Shown here piece by piece: positions 33,784-46,356 of a DNA stretch of 64,000 nt. The notes under the pieces were generated by a model that saw only the letters and a list, made by a program, of their open reading frames with translations, did no database searches and was not told where the DNA came from. Within the stretch, counting starts at the first letter, position 1, and every line of letters begins with the position of its first letter. This DNA comes from Ampullaceana balthica. Lineage: Eukaryota > Mollusca > Gastropoda > Lymnaeidae. The stretch is from the NCBI GenBank assembly GCA_944989445.1, contig CALYLW010000338.1, forward strand, positions 62,001-126,000. Reading direction: 5' to 3'. The position numbers were made by a program, and so were the translations under genes.

Positions 33784-33814
33784 CTTCCGTCATTTTTGAC
33801 GAGTAATACACTAG
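33784..33814 (+). mobile_element. Helitron-like 3' terminus
   Basis: The hairpin TTCCGTCA..TTGACGAG is followed by TAATACACTAG and T. It is nearly the same as the terminus at 11892-11924. The body upstream could not be delimited. Confidence 0.4.
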
Positions 33815-33917
33815 TTTAAAAATAAAACGCGTTAAAGCATATAAAGGTGTCATAAATGTGTTAAATGCCACTTTAATACTTATCTTATGTATCTAAACAT
33901 ACAATTATTCGTTCTCT

Positions 33918-34465
<548 letters not shown>

Positions 34466-34654
34466 GCTATATATAATATATTAAGCTCATTTAATTTGCC
34501 TATTTTTGTTTGTTTGTATCCGCTTTGTGTCTCGCTTTCACGGAAAAAAAAATAACGGACATGACTACATTTGTCAGCACGGTTCCATTTAACCCGCAGA
34601 TGGTTTTAGTATAGTTTTTGTAACTGTCCCATTTGTCTGAAAGCCATAATTTAA

Positions 34655-35521
34655 TGTAGCCGTGTGGTCGTGACTATGTATATATATAGCCGGTAGGTAG
34701 TTGTTCACTACTTCACACGTAACACACACAAGTAAAATGAAATTCAGGTAAGCTGAGGACTATAGTTGGTATAGTGTTTATTAGGTTCTCTTCAAAGGTT
34801 CACACAGTAGCATATGAATACGTAAATTGGGATACAGGAAATACAGTGTACAGTTCTACATTCTACTACAGCCCTACTCCTATCTCTCTACTCCACTCTC
34901 TCTTACATCCTCGAAGACTAAAGACTGAAGACTCAAGACCACTCTCTGTCTAGAGTGCGTCCCGTTTAATACCCTTTAGACTCCGCCCCTAAAATTCATC
35001 CGGTGTCCGGTACGCCTGTCTAATCTGCCAGTCATAAGGGATCAAACCTATGTCCAGCGACTTCCGTCACAGTCCATTTGTGTTCAGTCATAACACTCAT
35101 CAAGACCCGCCCTCCCTAGTTTAAACTAAGGATGGGGGGGAGGGGGTTGACGTAACCATGTCTGGTCAGACCCGCTACCCTTTATCTACCCTACCCGACC
35201 TGCGCTCTGTCACCTGGGGCATTTCACACCTCTGGTCTCCTCGCTCAGCTACGACCTTGAATCTACAGGCCGGCCCAAGGGGGGTGGGTTGATGTAACCG
35301 TGTATGGTCAGCCCTGGTCAGTTTTACCGCGCCAGGCTTCCCCGGCCGAGCCAATTCCCCACATCAAAGACTTGCCGCTCTCGTGGCGTTCAGTCTTTGA
35401 TCTCAGCTCCTGGCGGTCAATGCAATCCAACCTAAATTCCCTACACGCTCCACCCAATCTACATGTAAGTCAAGTCGTAATTAATAGTTATTATGACTAA
35501 TATACGGGCCACACTACCACA
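34655..35521 (-). mobile_element. Candidate solo LTR
   Basis: This 867-bp block interrupts the outer element relative to its sister near 43990-44020. It starts TGTAGCCGTGTGG and ends CACTACCACA, that is TG...CA, with TTAA on both sides. On the minus strand AATAAA (34782-34777) is followed by CACTATACCAACTATAGTCC, which resembles 63895-63925 after a second AATAAA. A TTAA duplication with slightly inverted ends would also fit a piggyBac-like MITE, but the polyadenylation signal favours an LTR. Confidence 0.5.
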
Positions 35522-35794
35522 TTAAAAAAATCAGAAAATGTAGAGACAAAGAGAGAAAAATAAAATATCATTTCCATATTGAACAACTTTAGGCGGACGT
35601 TCAAAACGAGTTATTTGTGGTGCGGTATTTTTCCAATACTTTATTTTCAGCGGTGCGCTTTCTTAAATCTTTTATTGACTGATTGCGGTGCGCACAGTTT
35701 CGTTTAAGCTTTTCAAATTGAGCTGTGTCATATTATTATAAAATAATTGTCATAATTGGTTTTGCTTTGCGGTACAAAGCAGTGGCCTTTTTAA

Positions 35795-36735
35795 ATCCTT
35801 TATATTAACTCGTGGTGTCTGGTTGATTTAACCCTCACTTTCTCGTAAGCTAGCAAGCTGAAATTTTGCAGGCAGTTTTGTGCCGATGATAAAAACGAAG
35901 TATCAAAATTTCAGATCGATCGCATGTACTGTCAATAAATTATTTAATTTTTAGTTTATTTTATTTATCTCTATGTATCATGCTATTTTTTGAGATAGAG
36001 TGTCGCGGTGCGTATTATATTGAACAACCTTTGTGTCGCGCTATAAGGTGCGTATTTTATTGACAACACTTTTTATAAACATATTAAAGGATCTGTCCGC
36101 ATTATATTAAAAATGTTTTACGACACGACTACAATTGTGTATTTTTGGATGGTCTTGCACTGCGTATTATAATGAACATTCTTTTAGTTACTTCTCGTAC
36201 ATAAATGATTTATAGTCAAAAACTTGTTTTTTTTTACGATTTTTTTTATTAAATCGTTTATATTAACTCGCGGTGTCTGTTTGTTTGAGCCCTTGCTTGC
36301 TTGTCTAAAAAAATTTTGAGCGATTTTAACCCACTTCCTCGTAAGCTAGCAAGCTGAACTTTTGCAGGCAGTTTTGTACCGATAATAAAAACGATGTATC
36401 AAAATTTCAGATCGATCGCATGTACTGTAATTAAATTATTGAATTTCTAGATTATTTTATTTATCTCTATGTATCATGTTATTTTTTTGAGATGTCGTGG
36501 TGCGTATTATATTGAACAACCTTTCTGTCACGCAATAAGGTGCGTATTTTAGTGACAAAACTTTTTATAAACATATTCCTGTTCGGTGCGCATTATATTA
36601 AGCATGTTTTACGACACATAACTACCATTTTTTATTTTCGGATTGTCTTGCGCTGCGTATTATAATAAACATTCTTTTAGTTATGTCTCGTTTATAAACG
36701 ATTTATAGTCAAAAACTTGGTTTTTATGAGTTTTT
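35795..36735 (+). repeat. Two tandem copies of a roughly 450-bp unit
   Basis: Units start near 35797 and 36247 with aaatc(c/g)tttatattaactcg(t/c)ggtgtctg. Both contain gtaagctagcaagctgaa, tttcagatcgatcgcatgtactgt and ggtgcgtattatattgaacaacctt, and end with gatttatagtcaaaaacttg. A third unit lies inside hAT copy B (37838-38320), and a tail piece is at 56755-56820. Confidence 0.8.
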
Positions 36736-37837
36736 TTTATTTTACTAGTACTTTCTTTATGTTATAGATGCGTTAAAATATTTGAATACAATTTGTACAC
36801 GATGCATTGGATTCATATTTTTACATGTGTGAATGAAATTGCGAATATTATTTTGATGTTATTCATAACTCGACATTTAATTTAAAAAAACATATATATA
36901 TTGAGTTTATTTTATGTGTAAAGCGATGGCATATGTCAAATAAACTTACACGTAAAAAAGTTTACATAAGCTATTTATACACTTATACAATTTAAACTTT
37001 TGCTTCTGAACGTATTTTTATAGAAGTAGATTTAACTTAATTAAGTGATCCTGAAAACGCTTAATTAATATGTATTGCGAATTGAACATGTTATGTTCAT
37101 TCCTTTGCAGTCTGAGATCTTTTTAAAATCTCTTATTATTCATGCTTTCACATGCGTTTATTAAGAGGCGGTTGAATCTTATTTTTCTAAATGTGTTATA
37201 TAATTTCTTTAATTTTCAGAAACATAATCTGCTGTGTGGGTGTTAAATAAAAATAACAAAATATGATGCATTATCAGAAAAGGGGATTAAAAAAGAATTT
37301 AATTCCTTTTTGTATTTATACAAATTGCATACAAGCCGTGAAATTAAATCGTAAAATATAGACAAATATATAAAAAAAATTAATATTTTCCCATGCTAAA
37401 ACAACTATAAAAACGTTAAAAGAAAGAGTTATTTTTTGGTCCAGTAATGTATAATAAGCTTTATTTTAAGCGGCAAGTTTTCTATAATCTTTTATTATCT
37501 AAATATAGTGCGCACACTTTCTTGAAATAATTTTGATACGACTGCATTTCTTTCTTTAAAGTATTTTAGAAAGTACATTTCATTTATAACCTTTAAAAAA
37601 ATATTTTATTTTGCGTTATGGGTTAAGTAGCTTTTGCCTTTTTGAAGGGGGGAAAGCCATATAATTCTTATCTCATAGACGCTGTTACAGATATTTTTTT
37701 AATTGTTTTACTTACAATTGTTTACGATGCAGTGTCGTAAATATATATGAGCTTACCAGTGGCGGATTTAGGTTTGTCTGCGTGGGGGGGCCAGGAGAAT
37801 TTCAGGTGGCACCGCAAATTATTTTTTAAAAATCCTT

Positions 37838-38320
37838 TATATTAACTCGTGGTGTCTGTTTATTTGAGCCCTTGTTTACTTGTCGCCAAAACTTTGGATC
37901 GATTTTTAACCCACTTCCTCGTAAGCTAGCGAGCTGAAATTTTGCAGACAGTTTTGTGCCGATGATAAAAACGATGTATCAAAATTTCAGATCGATCGCA
38001 TGTACTGTAATTAAATTATTGAATTTTTAGAATATTTTATTGATCTCTATGTATCATGTTAAATTTTTGAGATAGAGTGTCGCGGTGCGTATTATATTGA
38101 ACAACCTTTCTGTCGCGCAATAAGGTGCGTATTTTATTGAAACACTTTTTATAAACATATTCCTGATCGGTGCGCATTATATTAAACATGTTTTACGACA
38201 CATAACTACCATTTTTGGATGGTCTTGCTCTGCGTGTTATAATAAACATTCTTTTAGTTATGTCTCGTTCATAAAGGATTTATAGTCAAAAACTTGGTTT
38301 CTTACGTGTTTTTTTTACTA
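37838..38320 (+). repeat. Third 450-bp repeat unit, inserted in hAT copy B
   Basis: Copy A reads straight from cgccgcaaattttt to attcattcactt (25168-25198), while copy B has about 480 extra bases at the same point. The insert is one complete unit of the tandem repeat at 35795-36735, so the unit itself can move or be copied. Confidence 0.78.
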
Positions 38321-39157
38321 TTCATTCACTTTGTGCAAATATTTCTAGGTGCTGAAATAAAATTCATTTGTCTAAATTGCTGGTTCTGCAATGAAGATGA
38401 GAAATTTGATATGAGATTCACTCTTATTGCTATATTGTATGTTGAAAAAAACATTTCTGCTCACTTTAAATGTGAGATTTACTTCAATAAGTTTTCATCT
38501 TAAGTGACTGCTGCAGTCTCAAATATGAAATCTAAGGTGTGTTGTTTATGTTACATACATTTTCAGAGTTGCCCGGTGGCAACTTGCTAGACAAAAAGAA
38601 ACATCTAGTCTTAAGTAGATATGGTTAATCAATTGAATTTATGAAAATGGTAGTTAATTTTGGAGCTGTTATTTGTGTTAAATAATAAATGCTGCGTTGA
38701 TAATTCAAAGTACATTATTTAATATTATTTTTGTTTACATCAAACCATTGCAATGAATCTCTTCAATAACCAAAACAATTGCTTTATATTCAGGAGAATA
38801 ACAGGACACAAATGCAAACAAAATATAATGTATTTTAAAAAATGTTAATAATTAATAAAAGGCCTAAATCATTAAAGAAATCATTTATCATATACATATT
38901 ATATGCATATATAATATGTAGGATAAAAAGATGACAGTAAATTATGAACTTAGTTCCAAAGAGTACAACTTATTTCACTAATAAAATTTTAAGAGCTACG
39001 GTTTTAGTTATTGTAATAGTTTTCTATCTGAAAGAATGAAATGAGAATTTTAGCTGGCAAAATAGTTCAGTATAAGACCAGGTAATCTGATGCTACAAAT
39101 AATGAAAAAAACCACAGAGACTTTGGTGGAGAAGATTGATCAGGATTAGTAACACAC

Positions 39158-39249
39158 CTTAGGGGGCCAGATAGCTGAGGGGGTCTTCCGTGAAGACCCA
39201 TGAAGAGCACTAGGCTCGGGGCTTCTGATTTTCTTCCACATGTAGGATC
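39158..39249. mobile_element. 92-bp SINE-like insert with 13-bp target duplication
   Basis: ATTAGTAACACAC flanks the insert on both sides (39145-39157 and 39250-39262). Copy A has only one such stretch at its matching position (28638-28650). Length, long target duplication and the GGCCAGATAGCTGAGGGG start suggest retroposition of a short tRNA-like RNA. The family is not recognised. Confidence 0.6.
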
Positions 39250-39404
39250 ATTAGTAACACACACACAGATATTACACTTATAAATAAACTATAAACTAAA
39301 CATTTTACTTCAGAATTTAAAAAAAAATTATCATTGGAAGTTTGAGCATCAAACTTTGGAAAAATCAATGAAATTTACACAAAAAATGATTTTATGTTCC
39401 TTAA

Positions 39405-39520
39405 ATAAGCATTTAAAACTCTAATAAAAATGCCGGACTAAACACAAACCATGGATAAGCATAGGACACAATATTCTTCTGTATAGAAGGAGCGTCTGTA
39501 ACAGATAAGATAAGATAGAG
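39405..39520 (+). mobile_element. LINE-A 3' tail fragment in hAT copy B
   Basis: It matches 28796-28910: gcataggaca, cttctgtatagaagg, gagcgtctgtaacagataag. Shared ancestral insertion. Confidence 0.72.
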
Positions 39521-39545
39521 CCCTGAGCCCTATATAAATTGCTTT

Positions 39546-40130
39546 CTATGTGATTTCATTGAAGCCAAAAAGATTTATTGTTGATTCAAAGTCAACGTTC
39601 TCAGCTAGATTACGTTCAATTAAAATTAATGCCAATCCAGACATACGTTCGTTTGTCATTATTGAGCGCAAATAATTTTTGATGAGTTTCAATCTACTGA
39701 AACTTCTTTCAGCAGTACCACTGCTAACAGGAAGAGTCGAGTAAATTTTATAGAGTATTGACAAATTAGGGAGATCTGATGCCATTTGTTTTTCAGTCAA
39801 GAATGGCTGAACCTTTTTAAGTTTTAGTTCACTAGATATTGTTAAATACATTAATACATACACATCTTTGAAGGTATCATATTCTACGAATGCTTCTTCA
39901 AGGTTAATGTCATGTTTGTAAATTTTGCATAAACTTTGAAAATAATCTTTAATTTCTTCCGACATTTGTGATGGATCAATACAATAGAAATAAGTAACTG
40001 TGATCCAAAAGTCATTAAATCGATAATCTATTTGTGTTACAAGTGTATCCATGATAGTGAAGTACGTTTCATATTTAAAGCGTGTAGTTGGATCATCAGC
40101 CATTTTATCTCTGCTAAGTTCGCGTGCCAT
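39546..40130 (-). pseudogene. hAT transposase C-terminal half, copy B
   Basis: The 194-codon frame starts MARELSRDKMADDPTTRFK. It carries DPSQMSEEIK, then LPVSSGTAERSFSRLKLIK and YLRSIMTNERMSGLALILIE, the hAT dimerisation domain. It continues through NLAENVDFE to a natural-looking end, 15-25 residues beyond the copy A frame. The N-terminal half is interrupted, so it is not functional. Confidence 0.83.
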
Positions 40131-40547
40131 GCTTTTCTTTTTTGCAATTCGCGTTTCTTTAAATTCTGTTTTAATTTCTATTTTGGAACAATTTTCGTTA
40201 ATAAATTATTTGACATCTACATTCGGAATTTCGAAAGCTTCATCGCTTCTCATTTCAAAACAAACGTATTTATTCCAACATCAATCAATTGTTTTGCAAA
40301 GGCGTTGCAAGTAGTTTGATAACACGAAGATAACTTTTGTACAAATAGCATCAGAAAAAACAATAGAATATTTTGTTATTAAAACAGGATAGTCCCATAG
40401 CTGACGATCCCTTTATATTCTGTTGATTCCCCTGAATCAAGTGTGGCTTGAATAGCAGAGAACGATCCAAAAACTGCATGAACTGCATGCTTATGGCTTG
40501 CACATCTTGTATCAGAAAGTCGTTTCATATTGAGATTTCTGGTGTTC

Positions 40548-41290
40548 TTAATGTTCTTCGATAGTAACCAAATTCAAAACATGGGCACAACAATTGGGTG
40601 AAAGTTTCTTTATTTGAGTTTGACGGCCACTCTTAATTCCAGAGTATGCCTGTCCTCGACAGTGTGTGAAATCAATGTTTCGCTTTTGTAGTTCCGTTAA
40701 AATCTTCTCAGCAAATGCGGCAGTATTTTTATTATTTTGTTTAATTATTTTTGTTAAGTCCCATAACCGGTGGTCGTAGGGGGTTCTGAGATGATGAATT
40801 TTCTGCATTAGAACTTACTAGGGGCGGTGCTTGGTAGACCTTGGTGGGCGCCCCATCTCCCTTCCAGGTCAGCGGAGGACTTTCTTAGCGTTAGTAATTC
40901 CAATTTTATTGTGGCTTTAACGTGGGCTAGATCCCACGCCCCTCAGCTTGTGAGGCGAGCGCACTATTGACTTCGCTATCCAGCCGCTGTTTACTAAAGT
41001 ATAAAAGCCTATAAATCTTTCCACAACATGTCCTGATTTTAAAAACTTAACGTAAAGAAACTGACATCTGATCAATTCTAGATATATCAATGTTTGAATC
41101 AATAATTAAAGAAAATAATTGTGCAGCCTTAACTTCATTATCAATTGTCGCCGATAATTCAGATGCGAGTGATTGGTTTAAACCAGATATTACATGTTTC
41201 ATCATTTGAAACACGATATTTAGCAAGCAGTTTGGTGTTGATTAGAAGTTTCGTGTTTAGCAATCTTTTTTTCTGCTCTAGTGACACCTT
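40548..41290 (-). pseudogene. hAT transposase N-terminal and middle remnants with a tRNA-SINE-like insert, copy B
   Basis: The frame 40808-40548 reads DHRLWDLTKIIKQNNKNTAA, then KRNIDFTHCRGQAYSGIKSG and LSPNCCAHVLNLV, the D-x-x-x-C-R-G-Q catalytic-domain segment of ZMYM1-like hAT transposases. At 40805-41005 the SINE-like block interrupts the frame. Beyond it, near 41040-41230, the SLRYFF and IDSTIDISR regions are again readable with breaks. Confidence 0.7.
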
Positions 41291-41699
41291 TTTAGTGTTC
41301 ATCGAGGGGGCGCCATTTTAGACCCAACAGGGGCGTGGGGGGGCAAGCCGCCCCCCTGCCCTATAGCTAAATCCGCCACTGGAGCTTACATATACGATGG
41401 TGGTAGAGATCTTTTGGGAATGAAATAGTTCTTGTGGGAATGAAATTGTAAATTTAGTTATTATTATAGTCGTCAAATTATATTATGTAATAAAGCGTAA
41501 TTTCAAAATAGTAAGGTACAGCATTAAGTGAAAACATCTCAGCGAATAAAGCAGTAAAAATTAAATAATTTTATTTTCGCTTTTTTTCTGATATATATTT
41601 AAGTATAAAAATATAAAAGACTGAAACCAAGAGTGTTTCATGTTAATGTACGATTGGATATCTCTTTAATATGAATATTTTAAAATTTCTTGATTCATT

Positions 41700-41933
41700 T
41701 AGTTTTGTGTGTCTGTGAAGGCAAGGATTTGTTCCAGGGGCCTAGGGCGTCCATGAGTCACCCAGTTCCGAATGGGTACCTAACTCTAGTTAGGCGGCTG
41801 GGTAATGCTTGGAACCCTCATAGCCGTGGCCTGTGAACGCTGCATCACTTGCCAACAGATCATCCGTCATGGTCTGTGGACGCAATTATCTTCTGCATAG
41901 AAGGAGCGTCTGTACAGATAAGACAAGATAAGA
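41700..41933 (+). mobile_element. SINE sharing its 3' tail with LINE-A
   Basis: The body contains TCACCCAGTTCCGAATGGGT and TAGGCGGCTGGGTAA, a structured core like those of core-domain SINEs. From 41878 the end reads gacgcaattatcttctgcatagaaggagcgtctgt and then agataaga repeats, the same tail as LINE-A (1415-1470, 28850-28905). Sharing a 3' tail with a LINE is how many SINEs recruit the LINE RT. The start is uncertain by about 25 bp. Confidence 0.65.
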
Positions 41934-42594
41934 CCTCCTAATTCCTCAGTCACTTATCACACAGGTTAAAATTTTCCTTATAAATAGAAGGCTTTAATTG
42001 TGCAGACTCATACATTAAACATTATTTATCAAATTATAGCACAACTAAAGTTAAATTAATATACAGTGATATCTGTCACGTGTGAATCACGAGTTTGATG
42101 ACAGAGAGGTCACATGGGAAAAGTGCGCGAAAGGAGTTCGGAGAGTAATGGCGATTGTGTGGCTGATGTCTCCACGTTGTGAAACCTCAAAGTTATATTT
42201 CTGTACATAATGTGCATATTAAAGTTATGTTATTGACATTAATTATTCAGAGGATTATTGCATGCAAGATTTTGTATTGTGAGAACGCCTACAAAACCCA
42301 TTAACAGGTGATACGTCACAAGACGTTAAAATATCACTTTCTCTTATATTAGCTTAATTAATATAATTTAATCGTTGGCTTTTGGACTAATGGATAGATC
42401 AAGACAAAGCTTAGTACATATAAACCTGAGAAGCCATTTGAAAGTTTACATCGAAGTGAACTCAATATACCCACTCCTTCGTGTCCGGGGTACCAAAACA
42501 ATGTTTTTCTTAAAATGGTATTTCTCTGTTTCACATACGATTTTATCTAATAGATGAATCTAAAATTGAACTAAGCAAATAAAAAAAAATTAAT

Positions 42595-43749
42595 AGTAGT
42601 ATGTAGTGTCTAAAACGGTTAGAAAGTCTGTGGCGTCGGTGGCGTCATGACGTCATAGTTGACCTTTGCCCTTACCGGCGCGCGGTAATTATATTAGACA
42701 AGTTAATTAGTGTACCGGTGGGGTATGGTAATTATCTTAGACAAGTCAATTATGTTAGACTAGTTAATTATGTTAGATACTAGTTTGTGCTTCGGCGCCG
42801 TGGCGCCCAACTTTTTCAAAAGCCCAACTAACTTGTCCTTGTTTAATCATAGTGTGCCTTGAGCGTTACGGAATGAGTGAGTCAGTGATAATTGAGGGTG
42901 TTGTGCTGGGGTGCCAGCTAACTAAATACGATATATTAAATTTCCAACCATTTTTTCCAACCTTCCTAAATTTGTCTAATTAATTATAATATATACTAAA
43001 CCATTCCTGATTGCAAGCTATACCATGACCTGCCCCCACTATTTTATTATAATTAAATTCGCACCAACAACACCTGTCCAGCGGAGTACCCCAAATAAAT
43101 AAATCGCCTAACAACATGAAACGCATAAAAACCCGTAATTAAAACCCTTAAATATTGCCATTCAACAAATAAAATACATAAACACAAAAAATAAAATTAG
43201 CTTGAGAACCTTTACCAACTACCATTCAACAAATAAAATACAATTCAAAATAATATAATACCTTGAGAACCATTTAAATACTACCATTCAACAATAAAAT
43301 ACAATTCAAAAATAACATAAATAGCTTGAGAACCGTTAAATACTTCCATTCAACAAATAAAATACAATTCAAAAATAATAAAAATATTTTGAGAACAACT
43401 CAAAAATTATATAAATAAATAAAAAATTAAATAAAATCTTTAAAAAGGGGAAGTAACTTATGAATTAAATATAAAATCACGATTATTGCCCCTTAAGCAT
43501 CCCTAATTTGACTTTTTCCCGCCACACTCCCTAATGAACATGTCGTAAAACAAAATGACACTTATGGCATACTAATATAACATATCTAACATAATTAACT
43601 TGTCTAACATAATTACCACGCCCCACCGGTACACTAATTAACTTGTCTAATATAATTACCGCGCGCCGGTAAGGGCAAATGTCACCTATGACGTCATGAC
43701 GCCACCGACGCCACAGATTTTCTAACCGTTTTTAACACTACATACTACT
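42595..43749. mobile_element. DNA transposon or MITE with about 190-bp terminal inverted repeats
   Basis: Both ends begin AGTAGTATGTAGTGT, then acggttag, gtggcgtcggtggcgtcatgacgtcat, gcccttaccggcgcgcggtaatta and ttagacaagttaatta repeats. The inverted arms reach about 42785 and 43565. The core holds recurring ccattcaacaaataaaatac blocks and no frame. A partial reversed copy lies at 60700-61345. It is inserted in the outer Helitron-like element. Confidence 0.82.
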
Positions 43750-43835
43750 TGTAATATCCAGCAAATAATACTCGTAAAAAGGGCAGTACACTGTAACTAC
43801 CAAGTGTTCGTATATTTCTAGTATATGTATGTATA

Positions 43836-46336
43836 TCTAATATATAAAGCTCAAATGTTTGTATGTTTCACTTTTCAACTTTCTGTTAGACAATCACGGA
43901 AAAACCAAATGATGGACGGGGACCAAATTTGGCAGGACGGTTCCTTTTACCCTGAAGGTGGTTTTAAGTTAGTTTTTGTAATTGTCCCTTTTGCCCGAAT
44001 GCCGTAAATTAAATAATCCGAAAATGCAGAGACAAAGAATAAAAAATTTCACCTCATTTCTGTATTGAACAAATTTACGCGGACGTTCAAATGCCGTTCA
44101 AAGCGAGTTACTTTTGGTGACGTTTTTTTTCCCCAATGCCAATACTTTATTTTCAGCCGTGCGCATTTGAAAAAATATTATAATGTCTAATTACGGTGCG
44201 CACATTTTTGTGTACGCTTCATAATTTGAGCTGTGTAGTACAAAGAATTGTCATTTTCTTTACTATTACTTTCTATATATTAGATAGACACGTAAACATA
44301 TTTAATTACAACTGCCACACGATGCATTATATTTAATTGTTTACACGTTTAAATTTAATTGCGAATTTGTTTTAATTATTTTCTGTTCCATAACTCGACA
44401 TTTAATGAACAACCTATTTATGTAATAATTGTGTCAGTATTTTTTTCAAGGTTTCATTTTTAGCGGTGCACGTTTGAAAATCTTTTATCGCCTGATTACG
44501 GTGCGCACATTTTCGTGTACGCATCTTAAATTTAGCTGTGTCCTATTAATATAACATTTATATTTTGTTTGTCTTTTACATAACCTATACACTTATACTA
44601 TTTAAACTTAGGCTACCGTACTTATTAACATAAGTAGATTAAACTAAATAAAGTTATCCTGAAAACGCTTAATTATTTTGTATTGCGAATTGAATATGTT
44701 AAGTTCATTCCTTTGATGATGGATTAACATAGGCCATTTTTAAAATCGATTATTGTGATGGTTTCACATGCATTTTTAACATAAAATTGATTTGTTTTGT
44801 TTGTTTTTTTAAATTAGGAATATAGTCTAATTTTTTTTATTTATCTTTATTATCTTTATCTCATAGACGCTGTTGCAAATATTGTATTAATTACAATTGT
44901 GTTACATTGCAGTGTCGTAAAATATATAAGAGCTTTTTTAGTGACGACAGTGGCAGAGATCTTTTGGAAAAATGTCAACAAAGCAGTGGCCTTTTTTTAA
45001 TGGATACAAACAAACAAACATAAAATTATCAACTGAGCTTTATATATTACATATGCGTTTAAATTATTTTATTTTAATTATTTTCACGATGCATTGTATT
45101 AATATTTTACATGCAATGAATAAAATTGGGATTTTAAAAAATTTAATTCATAACTCGACATTTAATTAAAAACCATAGATGTAGCGAGTTTATTTTATGT
45201 TGAAAGTGATTCGCCTATGTCAAATAAACGTACACTTTAAAACTGTTTACTTAAGCTTTATATACACTATACATTATAAACTTTCGCTACCGAACGTATT
45301 AACAAAAGTTGACTAAATTTAATGAAGTGATCCTGAAAACGCTTAATTAATATGAATTTCGAATTGAATAAGTTTTTATGTTCATTCCCTTGTATTCAGA
45401 ATAGCATAGGCCATTTCTAAAATTGCCTTTTAATCATTTTTAAGATGCGCTTATTAACAGACGGTTGAATCTTTTTTTTTAATGTATTTTATTTTTCAGA
45501 TATAAAATCTGGTGTGTGTGTGTGCATTGAATATAATTTACAAAATATGATGCCTTATCCGAAATAGGGAACAAAAAAAAAGATTCCTTTTTGAAATTAT
45601 ACACATTGCTTATAAACCGTAAATATAAATCGTAAAATATAGAGACATAAAAATGTTAAATATTATTTCCCATGTTTGGACAATTATGAATACGTCAAAA
45701 TGAAGAGTTATTTTGGTCCAGTACATTTACTTTATAACAAGACTTTATTTTATGCGGCCAGCTTTCTATATGTCTAAATATGGTGTGCACATTTTTTATA
45801 TCATTTTAATACGACCGTTTTTTTTTAAAATAGTATTTTAGAAAGTACATTTATAATTTTGTTTATTTGCGCTATGAGTCAATTAGCTTTTGCCTTTTAA
45901 AGGGATAGTGCCACATGTTCTTTATCTCATAGACGTGGTTACAAATATTATATAACTTACAATTGTGATACGATGCAGTTTCGTAATTATATATTAAATT
46001 TTTGAGTGACGAGGGTGGTAGAGCTCTTTCGGAAAACATATAAGTTATGTTAATTTTGTACAAGTGGGAATGAAATTGTAAATTTAGTTATTATGGTCGG
46101 CAAGAATCATTATTTAATAAGTCATATCTTTTGAATAGTAAGGTTATGTTAAAAGGCACTGCATTAAGTGAAAACAACTCACGCGGTAAAATGGCATATC
46201 TCTGTTTCTCATAAGATTTTAACTAAATAGTTGAATCTGAAATTTAACTTGGCAAATAAAAATTGTAATAACCATCACCTAATACTTGGATAAAGGGTCA
46301 GCACACTCCCGCTACAAAGTGCGGGTATTTTTCAAG
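43836..46336 (+). mobile_element. Helitron-like element, second copy
   Basis: It starts TCTAATATATAAAGCTCAAA directly after the CTAG end of the first copy. It runs through gacggggaccaaatttggca, the ggttcctttta block and ttacggtgcgcaca blocks, and ends with a CACTCCCGC..GCGGG hairpin before TTCAAG and an AT tract. Blocks are collinear with 34475-43821 once the nested insertions are removed. Short frames inside are chance. Confidence 0.6.
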
Positions 46337-46356
46337 TATATATATATATATATATA

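Larger units (their letters stand above)
37757..41381. mobile_element. hAT transposon copy B with 8-bp target duplication
   Basis: Ends are CAGTGGCGGATTTAGG and CTAAATCCGCCACTG, with GAGCTTAC at 37749-37756 and 41382-41389. It shares nearly all of copy A outside later insertions. It lacks the nested hAT, but carries a 450-bp repeat unit (37838-38320) and a 92-bp retroposed insert (39158-39249). The minus-strand transposase is broken. Confidence 0.88.
34475..43821 (+). mobile_element. Helitron-like element expanded by nested insertions
   Basis: The outer element begins near taatatattaagctca and shares ordered blocks with 43836-46336: tcacggaaaa, ggttccattta, agagacaaagag, ttgaacaa..ggcggacgttca, and ataactcgacatttaat. 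It ends with agggcagtacactg..tatatttCTAG at 43821. Nested inside are a solo LTR (34655-35521), a tandem repeat (35795-36735), hAT copy B (37757-41381), a SINE (about 41700-41933) and a long-TIR transposon (42595-43749). No Rep/helicase coding seen, so it is non-autonomous. Confidence 0.55.
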
